The notes beneath the pieces are model-generated. The model saw only the letters and a program-made list of their open reading frames with translations. It had not been told where the DNA came from and searched no databases. Made by a program: the position numbers and the translations under genes. DNA of 64,000 bases from Crotophaga sulcirostris (lineage: Eukaryota > Chordata > Aves > Cuculiformes > Crotophagidae): contig VYZB01000278.1 of NCBI GenBank assembly GCA_013397455.1, positions 594,914-658,913 of the forward strand. Direction: 5' to 3'. This document shows positions 1 to 14,916 of this stretch, piece after piece; within the stretch, counting starts at the first letter, position 1, and each line of letters opens with the position of its first letter.

Positions 1-2807
1 AAAAATTCTACAGAGTGATACTATTCAGTGTGTAATTAGACTCAGGAACATTAAGAGTAACAATAGGAGTCAGAAAGGGACTCAAAGTTTACAGAAATAC
101 AAATGTACAGTTTGTTAGGCAGTACACAATATCTAATATGAAATACAAGGCTTTACATTCAATGGTTAAGATAAGCTCTAGAGGAACATATGAGAGTTTC
201 ATGAGAGAAACAGTACCCCACCTCTTCTTGCTCTAATAAATAGAAGTGTCTTTTTATTGACCATATCAATTTAATGATGCTCTAGTCCTGTACAACAGAT
301 CTTCTGGCTTTAGAAAAAGGAAAATCTGAATACATAGTTCCAAAACATAGGGGAATTGCAGGGACGTAGCTAAGGTAGGTCCCCTATCTCCCCTTCCTAT
401 CCCTCACCACATTTCCCCATCTGTGTTCAGAAACAAATGTTTGTGAGGCTGTACTTTAAACTAGATCACTGAAATGACATAAAAAAGCCTTGTTTCTAAC
501 CTAGGTTGTTATTTTAGTGATCTGATTTGCCATATTGCTCTACTGGTGGTGGCTTTGGCACAAATAATGGCATAGTTAGCTGCAGTGCCGTGCAAGCATA
601 AACATTTTGGGGTGGAAACTTATTAAACTGTTTTCTCTGTCAAAGTTCGTATCTCATTAAATCACAGCCAGCAGTGAAGACTTGTAGAGCTAGACAAGCC
701 CTAGTTAGCTGTGTTTCTGATATTAGTTTAACAACAGGGCTCTGCAGGGAGTATCATACTGCTGCTCGAGGAAGTGCAGCGTCAGACTCGTGATGATTAT
801 GCGCTTTTGCAAAACCAGTGGGTGGAAACTGATGGAAAAGGTTGCTGCACCCTAGCCCATCTGCTCAGCATCAACCTCCTGCTAGATGTTCCCTCACATC
901 TGCCAGTTGTTACTCTTTAATTGGAAGTTCAGGTGTAGCCCTTTTGGTTTAAGGAGAGGCAAAACTATAGCACATCAGTCAACGAGGAGAATGTATTTAG
1001 CAAAACAAATGCAGACTTCTGACAATCAAGGTCACGCTCACATGGTAATAAATGTACCGGGCAGTTGGTTGCTTTAGTCAGATGGTTGGTCCACTCTTAA
1101 AAAAAAATCAAGGACTCTGAATTCCTTTTACGGTTTTTCTTTTTGAAGCAATTCAAGGAAACCCAAATCTCTTGGGTTGTAATTTTTACTCTCAATCTTT
1201 ATTAGTTAAAAGGATGCACATGCTAGTTTCAAGGTACCTCTTGCTGATCTGTTGAGCTGCATTAGTAAAATTTGTGAGGTATATAGTCAACTACAAAACC
1301 AAATCCAATAAAAGACCATTTTTAATTTCCTTATTTTATTCTCTAATAGCTACAAATATCGTATACTCTGCAATTTAAACCAACATAATTGTTCTGCTTT
1401 GGAAGCATGAAAGTTCCCTCTGAAGTAGAAGACTTAGTAAAAGCACCAGAATTCCTCATGCTTGTGTTCACCTGATCCTTTCCAGGTAGTTTTAACTAGT
1501 TAAAAAATGTTTTAGCTCTCTAGCTTGGTTTAGTTTGGCTGGAATCTGTTAGGGATTCCTCATTTGCTAGTGTCTGTAGCAGATTAGAGGCATAGTAGCT
1601 TTTGAAAGAGAGGAACTTTAATGAGCAACAGAGGGCAGGAATATCTTCCATTAATGTAGCTGCTTTGTAGGAGGATATTGGATGGTATCTCTATAGAAAG
1701 ATAAGGTTTAAGTAACTTGAAGGCTTTAGAACCAAGCTAGCCTGGCTTATTCCTTTTTGGAAGTAATTTTCTGTTCTCCATCATAAATACTAAAGTTTCA
1801 AAATGAATCTCCAACATATTATATGAAATGTATCCATGCCTCAGCATTTTTTTTTCCTTTTCATTCTGAAGTTTTATTTCCTCTTTGAATTTTATTTAGG
1901 TGGACTAGTATTAATAATGAAAAGCAACATCTTGTAAAGCAAGATTAAAGATATTAATTATAGCAAAAAATATAATTTACATTCAAATAGATCAGGAGTG
2001 GACAAAAGTCTGCATAGGTAAAGTGACATAATACATACTCTTGTGAGATGCTTTGTGTTTGTCCTTGTCCAAATTGGTAGGATTTCTCTAAGCCACAGTT
2101 TAAGAAATTTTGAATCTGATCCAAGTTAGTTGTTAGTGAGAGTTGAACTGAATTCATAAAAACATGAAAGGTTCAGCAACCTGCAAGTAGTTTAGAGGAA
2201 GTTGATTAAAACTATTAGGACACTCAGGTGGTTGGTTTTATTTTTGCAGTATGTAGAATGACTGTAGTGTTGGACATTTCATTTATAATGTCTTTATTTT
2301 TACTTATGAAAACCTACAACATGCTCCGTAGTTTGGGGTGTGGAGGGGAAGAAAACTTGTGTAATTGTTCTGGGGATATTCCAAGCAGTATACCTAGAAT
2401 AAAATAGTGCAAAGTATCCCGTTTCTAAAAATCTCTGAAAAGACTATTACAAGTGTACAGCAGAGGAGTCTCTAAGGGCAGTGAAGCCTCCTAATTGTTA
2501 CTGACATTATCTCTTGCCATCTGCTTTCTGAGGCAGAATAAGAACTTTGTAATGAGGATTAGGAATGGAAGATGGTGACAGCATGCTCCAAGAGTATCTG
2601 GAGTGTTCTCTGCTTTCATAATAAACCACAGGATAACTATTTTAATAGTAGGTTTTTAATATATTTTGCCTAAACTAATATAAATAAACTAAGAATTACA
2701 TTTTGCTACATATTTTGATACAGCTATTTTATTTATAGTCAGTTAATTTATGAAACCTTTCTTTAAGATGCTAAAAGCACATGAACTAGCCATGCTGCAG
2801 TGGATTT

Positions 2808-2997
2808 GGATGTCTACACTGTCAATATCCTCCCTTGAGACTGATGCAAGCACATCATGCAGGCACACCCTTGGGCTGTGTATATGCCAGAATTAAGCTA
2901 TGTGTAAAATCCATTCCAAAGCTGCACACAAACATAGGTCACATCCAGTGCTTTTGTAAACTGAGTTTTACTGCTAGTGTGGACAGATCTGAGCCGT
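2808..2997. mobile_element. Candidate remnant of a non-autonomous DNA transposon with inverted ends
   Basis: The left end GGATGTCTACACTGTCAA and the right end, read on the other strand as AGATCTGTCCACACTAGCA, resemble each other as terminal inverted repeats about 190 nt apart. The YGTCYACACT core recalls hAT-like miniature elements common in turtles and crocodiles. The interior (ATATGCCAGAATTAAGCTAT, CCAGTGCTTTTGTAAACTG) also feels repeat-like. No target-site duplication is clear. It could be a chance resemblance. Confidence 0.35.
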
Positions 2998-5900
2998 TCT
3001 CAGATTTTTAGCAGATTGTGTTTCTCTCTGCCTTTACACATGTTTTATTGAACTCTGTCCCAGTTGCAGTTTGCCCGGTATGCATTAGTGGTTTAGAGCA
3101 AGTTTAGAAGAGAACAATATTCAGATTAATTCTTTTGGGTTTGCATGTTTCTCTCCCAAATATAGAGAGAAGTTCCTGTTTTATTGTTGTAACCATGGGT
3201 GACCACTTAATGGAAAATTTTGCTTTGTGTTGAGATTCCTCCCTTGGGACTTGTCATCTAACCTGATTATGACCCATTTATAGGCCCTCTTACTCAAGGT
3301 GTACGTAGTGTGCTAACTTGTGTTGTTTTAGCTACCACTTTGATACTGTGGTTATGTAGAAAAGTGCTGTGAGCTGGGCTGTGTACTAGAAATTAGTAAA
3401 TTCCATTTATCAGGAGGTCAGTTTTATTTCTAGCTAGATCAACACATTGTTAGCTCAATTTTGTACCCGATACTACTATTCCTGTTGATTTTGATTTGAT
3501 TTATATATCTTTCTACTGCAGCATATGTAAATATATATGCTCAGTTTGGTTGAACTGGTGATAGGCAGGCATGCTAGAGGATCAGATAAAACTTCCTGGC
3601 AAGCTGGGTCTCACAGTGGTCTGCCAGATGGCCATCTGTTATATGTCAGTTTTCTCACTTCCCTAACAAGAGTAAGTCCCAGTGCAGAAGGAAGGTAAGG
3701 AGTATATTCCATTGGTATTCCTGAAGTGAAGTGAGCTGCAAGTTTCCTAGAGATGGAGGTTTCTTTCTTAATTGCACATCTTTGACTAAAAGATTCCCCT
3801 TTTCCCTCCGCCTTTTATCATGAAGTTTATGCTGTTTTGAGAAGTGAGAGAGCAAGTAAGGAAAAGTCCAACTAAGTCTCCAGAATTTATGTTTGCCAGG
3901 GGCCATTTATGAACTGCAATGAAATACTACTTGTAGGGGTTTTCATGTCCAAAGAGGCTAGAGAAGGTGGTGGCACATGAATAGTGAAAGAGGAGCTGAG
4001 TGACACAAAGCTGTGATGGAGGCAGAGAAGGAGAGAATTTCACAAGAAAATAATTAGAAATTACACTGGGGGATAGAGTGACCAGATCTGTTCAGTTGTA
4101 TTGAAGCTTTTTGTGTTACTATCTGTAAATACAAAAATGACAGGGAGGGGTTGATAAATAAAGTCTCCAATGATTACATGGAAATCCTAATTCAGAAAGC
4201 AAAAAAGAGATCTATTTGATATTGAAAGCTTAGGTTCATATATTAGGTATGAACTTTGTAGTGAGATCTGGTGTCAGCTGGAAGACTAACACAACTTCTT
4301 TGGTTTCCGCAAAGGACTCATTCTGGAAGTATCTTCTTTTTAAAAATGTGCAGTTTTTGTAAAAAATAAGTATTGGAAATATAAATGCTGCTATTAATTT
4401 TAGCAAGTAATCTTGGACATAAAGCCTGTCATGACAGCATAAAAAGCTGGGATTTTATTCTCAGTAAAAAGCTTTATATAATCTTACCGAAAGAATGACT
4501 GTTGCAACCTATTACATGTTCTACATGATATGAAAATACTAAAAATGATCAATGTATAGTTTAAAATGTAGGACTTACAGCCTAAATGTGGGTCCCAGGT
4601 AGTGTGATTATGCTGGTAATGTCTTTTGAATGCGTTTACTACTAAGATCAATGTAACCTCTTTTTATATCGTCCTTTAAAAATCTATTTTGAATTTTAAA
4701 TGTTAGAATCTGTGAAATTTAAATTCTTATTTTCAGAAGATGATTGTATTTCTTTAATAACTTTCATATGAAATCATAGTGGGTGAAAGACATGGCATTT
4801 TTCATTTGGTGTTTGAGAACAGAACTGCCCCTTTCACTTATCTGATCACTTCATGCATGTTAGCTTTCTATCTTTCAAGCAGTGAGGTGTAAGCAAATTT
4901 CAGGAATTTTTAATGTTCTTGGAGTAGGCTGTACATTTGTGACCCAAGGATTAGTAGACAGAGGGTAATACCTCTTAATTTGGGGTCATGAATGCTTAGC
5001 GGTCATGTGCTGACCTTACAGTCATTACATGTCTGAATTCACATCATTCAGTTCTTTGCTTTGGTAGCTGAAGGGCCTTTTTGACAAAGCCAGCAATAGA
5101 AAAACATTAAGGAAGTGTGTTTTGGTTGTGGATTCTTCCAGAACTATGGTTCTACATCACCTACTGCTTTGTGTTTTTTAATGAAGTTTAGAAATCAACT
5201 GCGTATTGCATAGAGACATGTTCATACATTATGTCATATGGCTAAAGTGGTCTTATTTTCTCTCTCTGTAGGGTTTGTGAAATAAGATCATGGACTTAAA
5301 CTACGTGAAAAAAAACCTGAAACTATACTTATATCCTATGGATACATTTCCCTTTAGCTTATGCCTTAACATGTAGCCTCTAACTAAATAATCATATGCT
5401 ATTGTTTTTCTGCTGGCTGTATTCAATCAACAGATGAACAGGGCTCCTGTAATAAGTTACTCAGCGGGTTTTTTTCTCTGTAGTGTTACATTTATATAGC
5501 TTTAAACCCTATTTATTGCACAATGTTTGAACCTGTTCTGAAAACAGCATCTTACATGGCCTTTTCTTTACTATTAACTCTGTAGTATCTGAATCATCCA
5601 CAAACATTAATAAGTTTTCCTTTACATGACCCTCACGTGATAAGAAACTTGTATTATTTCTCTTTTATGAGTGCAGAGAAGTCTAAAGATGAGGATCTGC
5701 CATCCTTGCTCTTATACGTGTCTCGAAAATATTGGGAAGTGACATTTTTCAGACTATTAAGCATTCTGTAAATTCTGAAGGAAAAGACAAAATGTTGGTT
5801 TTAGTTTGGGTCAGTTCTCATTTGCTTTGCTATTCAGCCCAACCAATACTTTTGTTTGCATAGCTGGGTATCAAGAATTAATATCTAGAAATAGTGGCAG

Positions 5901-8900
5901 AAACTGCTTAAGTCAGTATTGCAGCTGAAACCTCAACAAATCTTACCTTGACCATGAAATATGGTGAAAGTAATCACAGAACAAATCAGTTTGAAAAACA
6001 TTTGTATCAGATTAGATGGTCCCAGATATATAGATTGACTAATGAGTACTTGTAAAAAGATTGCTACAGTTAATTTGGAATTAGAGAGCAGTCTGGGTGA
6101 AATCCAGCTTTCTGGGAAAAGTTGAGTTTAGCATGGAAGTCTGTTCTCTTTAAATGTCTTGAAAAAATAACGTAACCGCTTTCTTTGTGGAAAGAGGAGG
6201 AGACACGAAACTCTCTTCTGTTGTTTTAAGGAGTCCCAATGTACAAAAGACTGAGAGACTCTGATATAGATCTTACGAGTCTTTCTGTAGGCTTCTTCTA
6301 ACAGCCACAAACACTGCCAGAAGAGATGAACTGAAAAACGATAATGAATCTGCCAGACCCTACCTGCAACGGTGAATGTTCCACCAGAAATCCCATTACC
6401 CTGGAATTCCTGATCGTTTCAGACTCTCAGTTTTGTTGAGAAAGCCTTCACTTGCAGCAGCTGAGCGGTCAAAACTATTGTAAAAATTCCAACGTCTGTT
6501 TCTGGTGCATAAGAAAAGATGTATGGCAGGACTTCCCAGCATTTTTTTTCTGGGACCCCATAAAATTTTCCACTGGAATTACATTTTCCTGTATAGCAAA
6601 TTTAAACTGACTTACAGTAAGCCAAGACTTTTCTTAATTACCCTTTGTGGTGTTTTAGCAGTAGTCCATAGACCAAAGACATCTGCAAACCACAGGCTGA
6701 AAACCACTGATTTAAGGACGTGGCAGTAGTTAATTGTTCATGTGTCGTTGTTAAAGCGAGCATCAATTCAGCCTTGTGATAAACTGTCTTTTTGCTGTGA
6801 CTAGTGATTATGGTTTTGTAATGGTATAATTGCTAGTCTAATAGAGGTAACTGAGGTTAACAACAGAGATAAGTAAATATCATGGAATTATTTCCTGCCT
6901 TTAATCCTTGTGAGATAGCAAATATATTAACAAATCCCAACAAACCTCCAAATTTATTATGCCCTGAAGGAGGGTATTTGAGCTTTACTAATATGGGACA
7001 GATTGCATGCCAGATAAGTCCTAGTAAACATAACTTTCAGGTGATAGTTTGTTTTCACAGGATTATCCCATTAAAATGTGTGCAGGGTTTTGGACATGTA
7101 AAGAGCTATAGGAGCTTTTTATTAACCATCATAATTCTGAAGATTTTACCTGTTGATACTGAATGTGGACCTGTATGACATAGTTGCTTTGGTTGGTTGA
7201 AAAATAGTGCTGATTGTAAATTGTGAATGAGTCTGTGGTCTGCAAAAATAGCTGTAATAAATTCTAAGCTATGTGTTGTGCACATTTATTTTCCAAACAA
7301 TTTTGAGTTGTTTCAGCCAAGAAGGGAGACTTTTCTGTTACTAAATAAAAATAAGTTTTTCAATTGGAGATGAATACAAGATTACATCTGCATTTGATAG
7401 CTTTGCTCCCTTAGCGGATGTTGAGATTGATTAAAAAGCAGAAGAGCAGGTAATGATGAGTAAGTACCCTAACTTCAGGTTTCACGCTCACGTACATGAC
7501 ATACTTGCAGCACCTCTGGGCACAGGCTAAAAGCTGATTTGTTTGGGGCATGTAAACCTCAATCTTGAAAGCCATCAGAATGAAAGAGAGCACTGTGCCA
7601 TCCCCCTGGTTAGGCAGTCACCTTCCCAGGCACTGGGCCACTGGGCAGCAGTGTAAGAAGTAAATTCAGCTTGATCAGTACTGTACAAGAGATAAATCAT
7701 CTCGCAAGTGAGTATTTACAGCACTTGTGTCAATAATTGCTCTTACAGACAGAATGTTTTTTACTTCTCTAGGAATGAGATTCGGGTCCTAGGGAAGCTG
7801 CTGAGCACCCAAGCTCTTGGCAGCAGGTACGACTGGTTTTAGTGCTCCTCCAGACATTGTGAAGGATAATCAAAACAGTGGTGGCATGTAATTTACTCAA
7901 AAGCATTTCATTATTTGGATGGCTGTGGAATGACCAAATCCAACTGGTATGCAGGTGGTGATCTGGTAGTTTTGAAGCAGATGCAGTTTTATAATGCAGG
8001 TTTCAGTTCGTATACTGGAATGACTTAAAACAGCTATATTTTTTTCCTAGGGAGCTATAAATGAGTCCTTGGTTTGCAGTTGTATTCAATTATTTTAAAC
8101 CTATTTACAATGTATTCTATTGTAAAGCTGTGACCTTTGATCTCCAGAATGGGTGCATGTCTTTTGTGGGAAGCAGGAAGTCTTGGGGCAAGTGACACTT
8201 GCAATGCAGTTTATTTTACTTAGACTTTGATTCCCTCCCCTCCCCCCTGTTTCTAGAACTGAAGACAAATTTCTGTTTCTATTGGATTATAAACAGGTTC
8301 TGGATAGCTTCAGCTGCTGCATAGTGCAGTGATATTTTAATTTGCTGGGTAGACATGTTTACTGTGTACTGTGTAGTTTATGAGTGTTACCATAAATGAG
8401 GTAATCTTGCATCTTGGTTTCCATGTGTGAAACATTACATGAGCTAATGCAGCTGCACCATTGCTTGCTGGATGTTAGTAGACTTTATTTGGACATAAAG
8501 TTTATACTGAACTACTTTAAATATTTGTGCTAAAACTGGTAGTGCTGCTTTTTAAATGTGTTTTATACGACACTGACCGATGACAAATTTCACAAAGCAA
8601 TGTAAGAATATATAGTGAATTTATACTTTGTACCCCATTGTTCTCAATAATGGAGATTCCAGAGTGAAATAAAATTAATGACAAAAGTTTTAATTTATGT
8701 TCAGTTAGTGTTTCAGGGACTGGTTCGTATTAAGTATACATAGGAACAGTAGCTTCCTAGCATACTGTAGCAGTCCTAAAAACATGCACGTTCTCTCGAA
8801 AGTTTGGATTTGGAATTTGAAGTGACACATGTGGGTTGTGAGAATACAGAGAGAAAAAGTTGATTTCTGCTCAGTGCTTGAAGGAACACGTAAAGATTTT

Positions 8901-11900
8901 TCCATAGTTTAGTTTTACCTACTAAAATCCTGGAATCATTGTGTTTTTAAAAAGCCTGCTATTTTAGCATCTGTGGCCACATTCTTTTTACTTAATTAAA
9001 AATATTGCACATTTTCAGTTTATGTAGCTAGTTAGGAAGGTGAAAGCTGTAATTAGTACACAGTAAGCTATAAAATATGTCAGTGTATTTTGCTAGCTCT
9101 AGTATTAACACTTGCATGTGATTTCTTGGGTTGAACTTAATTTATGTTCTTTTTTATAAGTCAGAATAATGGACATTTGTATAAAGTACATTTTAAAAGA
9201 CACTAAAATTATTTTGTATGACTAAATACTTAAAAAAAAGTACTAAAGAAACAGGTATTTGTATATTTTTATAAGCAACTTTAAAAGGACCTCCTCCTGC
9301 TGAGTATGTGTTCTGAAGAGCTCCAGTTATGTCGTACTTTTTCTCAAAGTAGAATTGGAAATTATTGTTACAACTTCTTTTTAAGATAAGATCTGCTTCA
9401 TTATGGAAGTTCAACTTTAAAGCACTTACCTGGACAAAGTAACCACTTGTTCAGTGAGTGTCAGAATTGCTGCAACCTGGTTTTTTATGTATGTGTGTCC
9501 TTTGCTTCTTACTTTACATCCCTTGCCATGGTATGCGTTAGCATACTTTAGCTTTAACTTCTCCCAAAAATGCCTTTATGACACTGGAACTGAAGAAGCA
9601 CCACTGCTTTTGGTGGCTGCCAGTTAACAGGCCAGTATGCATTTGTTCCTCACTGGATACAACATAATGGATATTAAGGGTATGTACTGCCTGGCTTTCC
9701 CTTGATGGGGGTATTTGTTTAGTTTCCTTGCATGTGACTGACCATGACTTGTCCAAAAAGCTGGACAAATAGAATTATCTTTGAGACTTTTACCCATCTT
9801 TCAAATCTACTTGAAATAAGCCAGGTGTTACTTAAGGGAGGAATGGACAAACAGGTGAACTGACAGCGAATTTAGCACCTAAGGATTATTTCCTTAGGGA
9901 ACAGAGTTAAAAAACAAATCTGATTTCAGTGTTTTAAGCGCTTGTGGTTCCTACAGATGCTGAGCTTGACACACAAACCTTAAATCAACAAATCATTCTG
10001 AGGAGTTTTACAACTGGATTTGTACCAGTACTTGAATTTTCCTTTGTTGTGGGGTTGTTTTTTTTTTTTTGCTTGTTTGTTTCTTAATTTTTATTAACTC
10101 GTATCATGGATTTTATGGATATTTTTGTTTGTGTGTAACTTATACTTTAGTTTCTTATAGTTTAGTTTCTTACCTTGATTTTGCTTCTTATATGTATTAG
10201 TCATTATGATGTGTCTAATCAGAGGGATGTGGAGTTATTTTCCCCAGTTGGAAAAAAAATGACTCTGTGGCATGGTTTTGATTTTGTTTTGCTGAAGTCC
10301 AAACTTAGAAAATTTTTAAAGAATCGTCTTTGAGATTTGGATATTTAAAAAGGAGATGCTTGCTATACATTTTGAATTAATGAAGTCCTTTATAACACAA
10401 AGAAGTTTTGGAATTCTAACGGTTGGTAATATTTGCATTTAATACCCCTGTGTGTGCCAAGATTAACGTAAGGCTTAATGTAAACTTAGTTGCTTGTTTT
10501 CATATTTTTATTTATTATGTGCTTTTTACTAGGTGTATTAAACAGCTTGTTTTCCTTCAGTGCTCCAGCAGCTATAAGGCCTTTGAAAATGTTCGTTAGT
10601 ATATGTCTCACTCAATATAATATGAACCCCCCACCGTTTTATGTAGAAGGAACTTTAGGTTATACAGTGAAGTCAGTCTACAATGCTTTTTTACTTGTAG
10701 TTTCCAGGAAACTTTTTCTTTGAGGTTTTTCCATTTTCAATCTCCCATTAACCAGGCTTTGTCACTTTAAATTTTGTCATATTTTGTGTGAAATGGTTAA
10801 TTTGCAGGAGCCTAAGTTTTTACTATTTATTAATTTCTAAAGCAGTTTTCTAATTTTGTGGATAAAAGGTTGAAAGTGTAAACTCTGAAGCCTCGAATCT
10901 TCCTAAACAAATAAAAATTGCACTATAGTTTAAGGTCTAAAATTTTTGATAATTTTCAACTTTTGACTCTTGCATAACTGGAAAGAATGAATTGTGGCTG
11001 TTGGGGGCTGCCCATGTAGCCAATTTCCTTCCTCTTCCTGGTTTCCTTGTGCAAACTTACTGAAAGAGGGAAAGTCTGAGTCTTCTCTCCCTCCCTCTTC
11101 CCCACGCCCGAGAATCGAGAATCGCGGTTACTGGTCAGACAGGATTTGTGCCTGACAAAGGATACCATGTTCTGCTGGATTTAGGTGGTTAAGCAGCCAC
11201 CATCGCTTTCTGTTCCTGGTAATTCTGAAAGTTCCTCACCTTTGCCCTATTTGAAGACTTTTTGCTGTTTATTTTCAGATTGCACACACAGGTTTTGTGC
11301 AGAACTAAATACTAAGCATTGCATTGTAATGTTATCGTCTAGTGACAATGAAATGACTGGAAAACAAACACTGAAACTCAGGACAACTGATGAAGGTTCT
11401 TTCCATAACTGAGTCACAAACTTTTAAGGAATCTGTTTTCTAGAAGCACCTTTATTTTTCCTTTTGTGCATAGAGTGTGATACTGAATTTCTTACATAAA
11501 TCCTCTGCATAGGGCCAATGAGAAAATTGCAATACTTAAAAAAACTAAACACAAATTGATTTTAAGAACCTTTTACTCATCAGTATTTCTGTTTTTCCAG
11601 TGTCCAGAAGAATGTTTTATCAACATCTTAACTTTAAGTTTTGAGGCAGAAGTAGATATTATGTCAAATATGAAACCATACAACTTTAACTGTCATCATG
11701 TCTTGATAATCACAATTTTTCCTACGTATACACTTTCGTTTTTGCAGGTAAAAAGTTATTGTCTTCCTCTCTGTCTCTCTGTGTGTGTACACATGAAGCT
11801 GATAATTTTCTTTTTAGTATTGCCAATAATCATACACTAAAAATTTCATTTCAGCTCACAACAATAGGGCTTTTCATACATAATTTGAAGGATAAATCAC

Positions 11901-14900
11901 TAATTATGCACTTAATTGGCTAATAAATCATAGCACATTTCCTTTATTTTCTGTAGGGCTATGCTAAATCTTTATAATGTGGCCTGGTGTGTTTTTGTAA
12001 AAAAGAAAATGAATGGCTTGTTTAGTGTATGTACAGTGCACGAGTGACATGAATATGCAAAACCTTTATGGTATTTACTATGTTATATGAGAAGTTCCTG
12101 TGATTACATGTACAGGGATTTTATGAATGTACGTTTTAGAGGAGGTATTGAAATTTTAAATTTTACATTGTGTCATGTATATATTTAGCATATAATTATC
12201 AAGAGGGCAGCTTGCTCAAGCTAAAAGGAATTTACAAAAAAACATGCAATAGAACTTTTTGAATTTGTGATTCTGATTGTTATAGTATGAATTCTCAGAT
12301 TTTTATGATTAATTCTGTTAATTTTCAAAATGGCTATTTAGTTGTGACTTTTTTTAAAAAAAATTGGTGAACACCGGATTTATTTAAACACTTTAAAATT
12401 TGAGAAAGGTTTTAGCTCGCAGGATCTCTGCCTGTCATTTCCACAGCAGGTTACGATACTTCAGTATTTCCAGTTTCCGTTTCCTTATGACTTAGGGCGT
12501 GGGGTCATTTGATATGTTTGTTGTCATTTAGAGGTTGAAATTTTCCAAAAATATTTAATGAATAAAATAACATTAACATTGATGCAATTAAATGATGGAT
12601 ACAGACCAGGTTAGTTACAAAAGAATGAAATATAGAAGTAGACAAACCTTTTTCTAAGTCACTTCTTGCTTGTGGAAAGGCACTGGCCATTTTATTGTTC
12701 GCCTACATGTGACGAAACTGAAGAGGGTGATTGTTCCAATAAAAATTGGGATTAATGTATCAGATTTATTAGAATTTAAAGCCCAAATTATATTAAATTA
12801 CACATCTACCAAATTCTGTCACGTCAGCGGCAAGGCCATTATATAAAGTCACGGAAAGTTTTCCTTGATTACGCTTTCAGGAATAGTTGAGCGGCATCTC
12901 AAGATTCCTCCATGTATGTACATGTATGCAAGCCAAACGTAACTGGATTTTCAGTTTTTGTAGGAAGGGGAATAGCTTACAGTGATTCTAGTCTAACATC
13001 CTGTATGCTTTCATTTGTAACATCAAAGCAGTTGTGGATAGTGCATGCTATTGTCTAGCTGATTGTATGCATTAGGACAAGTGGCGAATCCTGACTTTGT
13101 CTAAAAGATTTTTGAGTAAGATGGAATTTTCCCATTATTTTATGATGCCCGATCCCTGGAATAACTCTCAGTATTGCTAAAATAGAAGTTTGGTTTGAAA
13201 GAGAAAGGAAAGGGTTTTTTAATCTAAAACTTTACAGTGAATTATTTTGTAAAGCAATGTACAACATTTTCGAGGTGGGGTGACAATAGCAACATTTATA
13301 TAAATACAGAAGAAAGTTTCCAAACAGATTTTAGAATGTGTGCGTGGATGCTAAGAGAAATAGTAGAACACATTCTATTATTACATTTCATTTAAAAAAA
13401 TTGATCTGCATGGGGTGGCTGTATAAACGCCCATTTTTTTGATGTTTTGCTTAATTGTAAAATGTTCACTTGAATTTGCTGACATCTTGGGGGAAAAGGA
13501 ATTTTTTTGGAGAATTGAGAGCCTTGTAACATGAAGGATTAACAAATGGTTGCTAGTATTACATTAATAAACATTTGGAATATTCTGCATTAAGGTTGAT
13601 ATACTCAACTGGTACTACTCGTCCTCTATGCGACTCCCTGAAATAAATACAGCAATAACTCAATAGGACCAGTTAGAGGTAATTTTACTTTTGATGGTTT
13701 TCTAGTAAGCAAGCATACCCTATCTAATCCTTGTGCGGCAAGAATTCTTTGGTCAGCTCATCACAAAAGACAAGATTTTTCAAATGTGAGTATTTGGGGT
13801 CATCCCAGCTATTTCTTGTAATGATGCAATAGAGAATAAGACTAAGGTAAAGTTCTTTCCAAGGATTGCTAGCTATTTTTACTTTGATTCTCAGCAGTTT
13901 TTTTAATCATTTATTTCAAACCCCACAGTCATTGGAGGGCAGATATGTAACTGAATACGGAATTGAAACCTGAACATTTTATTAAACAAAATGGTAACTT
14001 CCTGATTCTTCTTGATTGAAAATGTAAGGAAAAATAATATCCCCACATTCGGTTACCAGATACATCATTATGGAAGTGTATGCGGCTTCAGTAATTAGTG
14101 AGTGTAGGACAAAAAAAGAGGTTTCTGTTCAGAAATACAGTCCACCACAGGCATAAGTAACCAAGTCATATAATCCTCCTAGTGAACGATTTGATGAATA
14201 ACTATTTTCTCTTTGCCCACTATACCAGACCTGGAATTGTCCCATCACCGCCAATTAATTTTCTACAGGCATAATATTATATTGTATTGTATTTTGTTAC
14301 AATATGATGGAAGGGAAGTGGGAGTCAATCATTAAGATACACATTTGATTCAGAGATTGGGTCTGTTCTGTGATTAACAAAACTGCCATAACATTTATAT
14401 GTAGTACACTGGTAGGTTTTGATTGTATTTATGGTTCCTTTTCTTCACTTGCAAGCTAGATGTTCTTGGCAAAGCTGAATGTACAAAATAAATATAGAAC
14501 ACACTGCAGGGACAGATCTCAGATAGAAAGAGAGGAGAAAATGATTTAATGCAATAATGATTTTAGCGATACACAGGCGTGCCTTTTTTGTCTCGATTTG
14601 TTAAATTACCTGACGTCTGCGTGTGTAATTTAAACAAAATTTTGGTCTCTAGTCTTTCTTCCTTTTGAGCTATCTTCTCAAGGAGAAGGATGATAAATGG
14701 AAACATAAACATGGCATGAGAATGTGAACTAGTTCCCAAACATTTCAGTGGTTTTTATAAACAACTGGTCATTGTTACCTTTTGCTGAATTACAGTTTCT
14801 TTTAGAACAGTGCTCTTCAGCTGCATTACAAAGTTGATTCTAAATGTTTTTGCATAGTTGCTTAAAGGCTTTAATGTTTAAATAATGGTTATATAAGTAT

Positions 14901-14902
14901 AC

Positions 14903-14916
14903 ATTGTTTAAACAAT
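14903..14916. promoter_or_regulatory. 14-bp palindrome of inverted SOX-type cores
   Basis: ATTGTTTAAACAAT is a perfect palindrome made of two facing ATTGTT/AACAAT cores, the SOX-family binding word. It is followed by an ATTAG homeodomain-type word. It is a short site in AT-rich DNA, so chance is possible. Confidence 0.25.
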
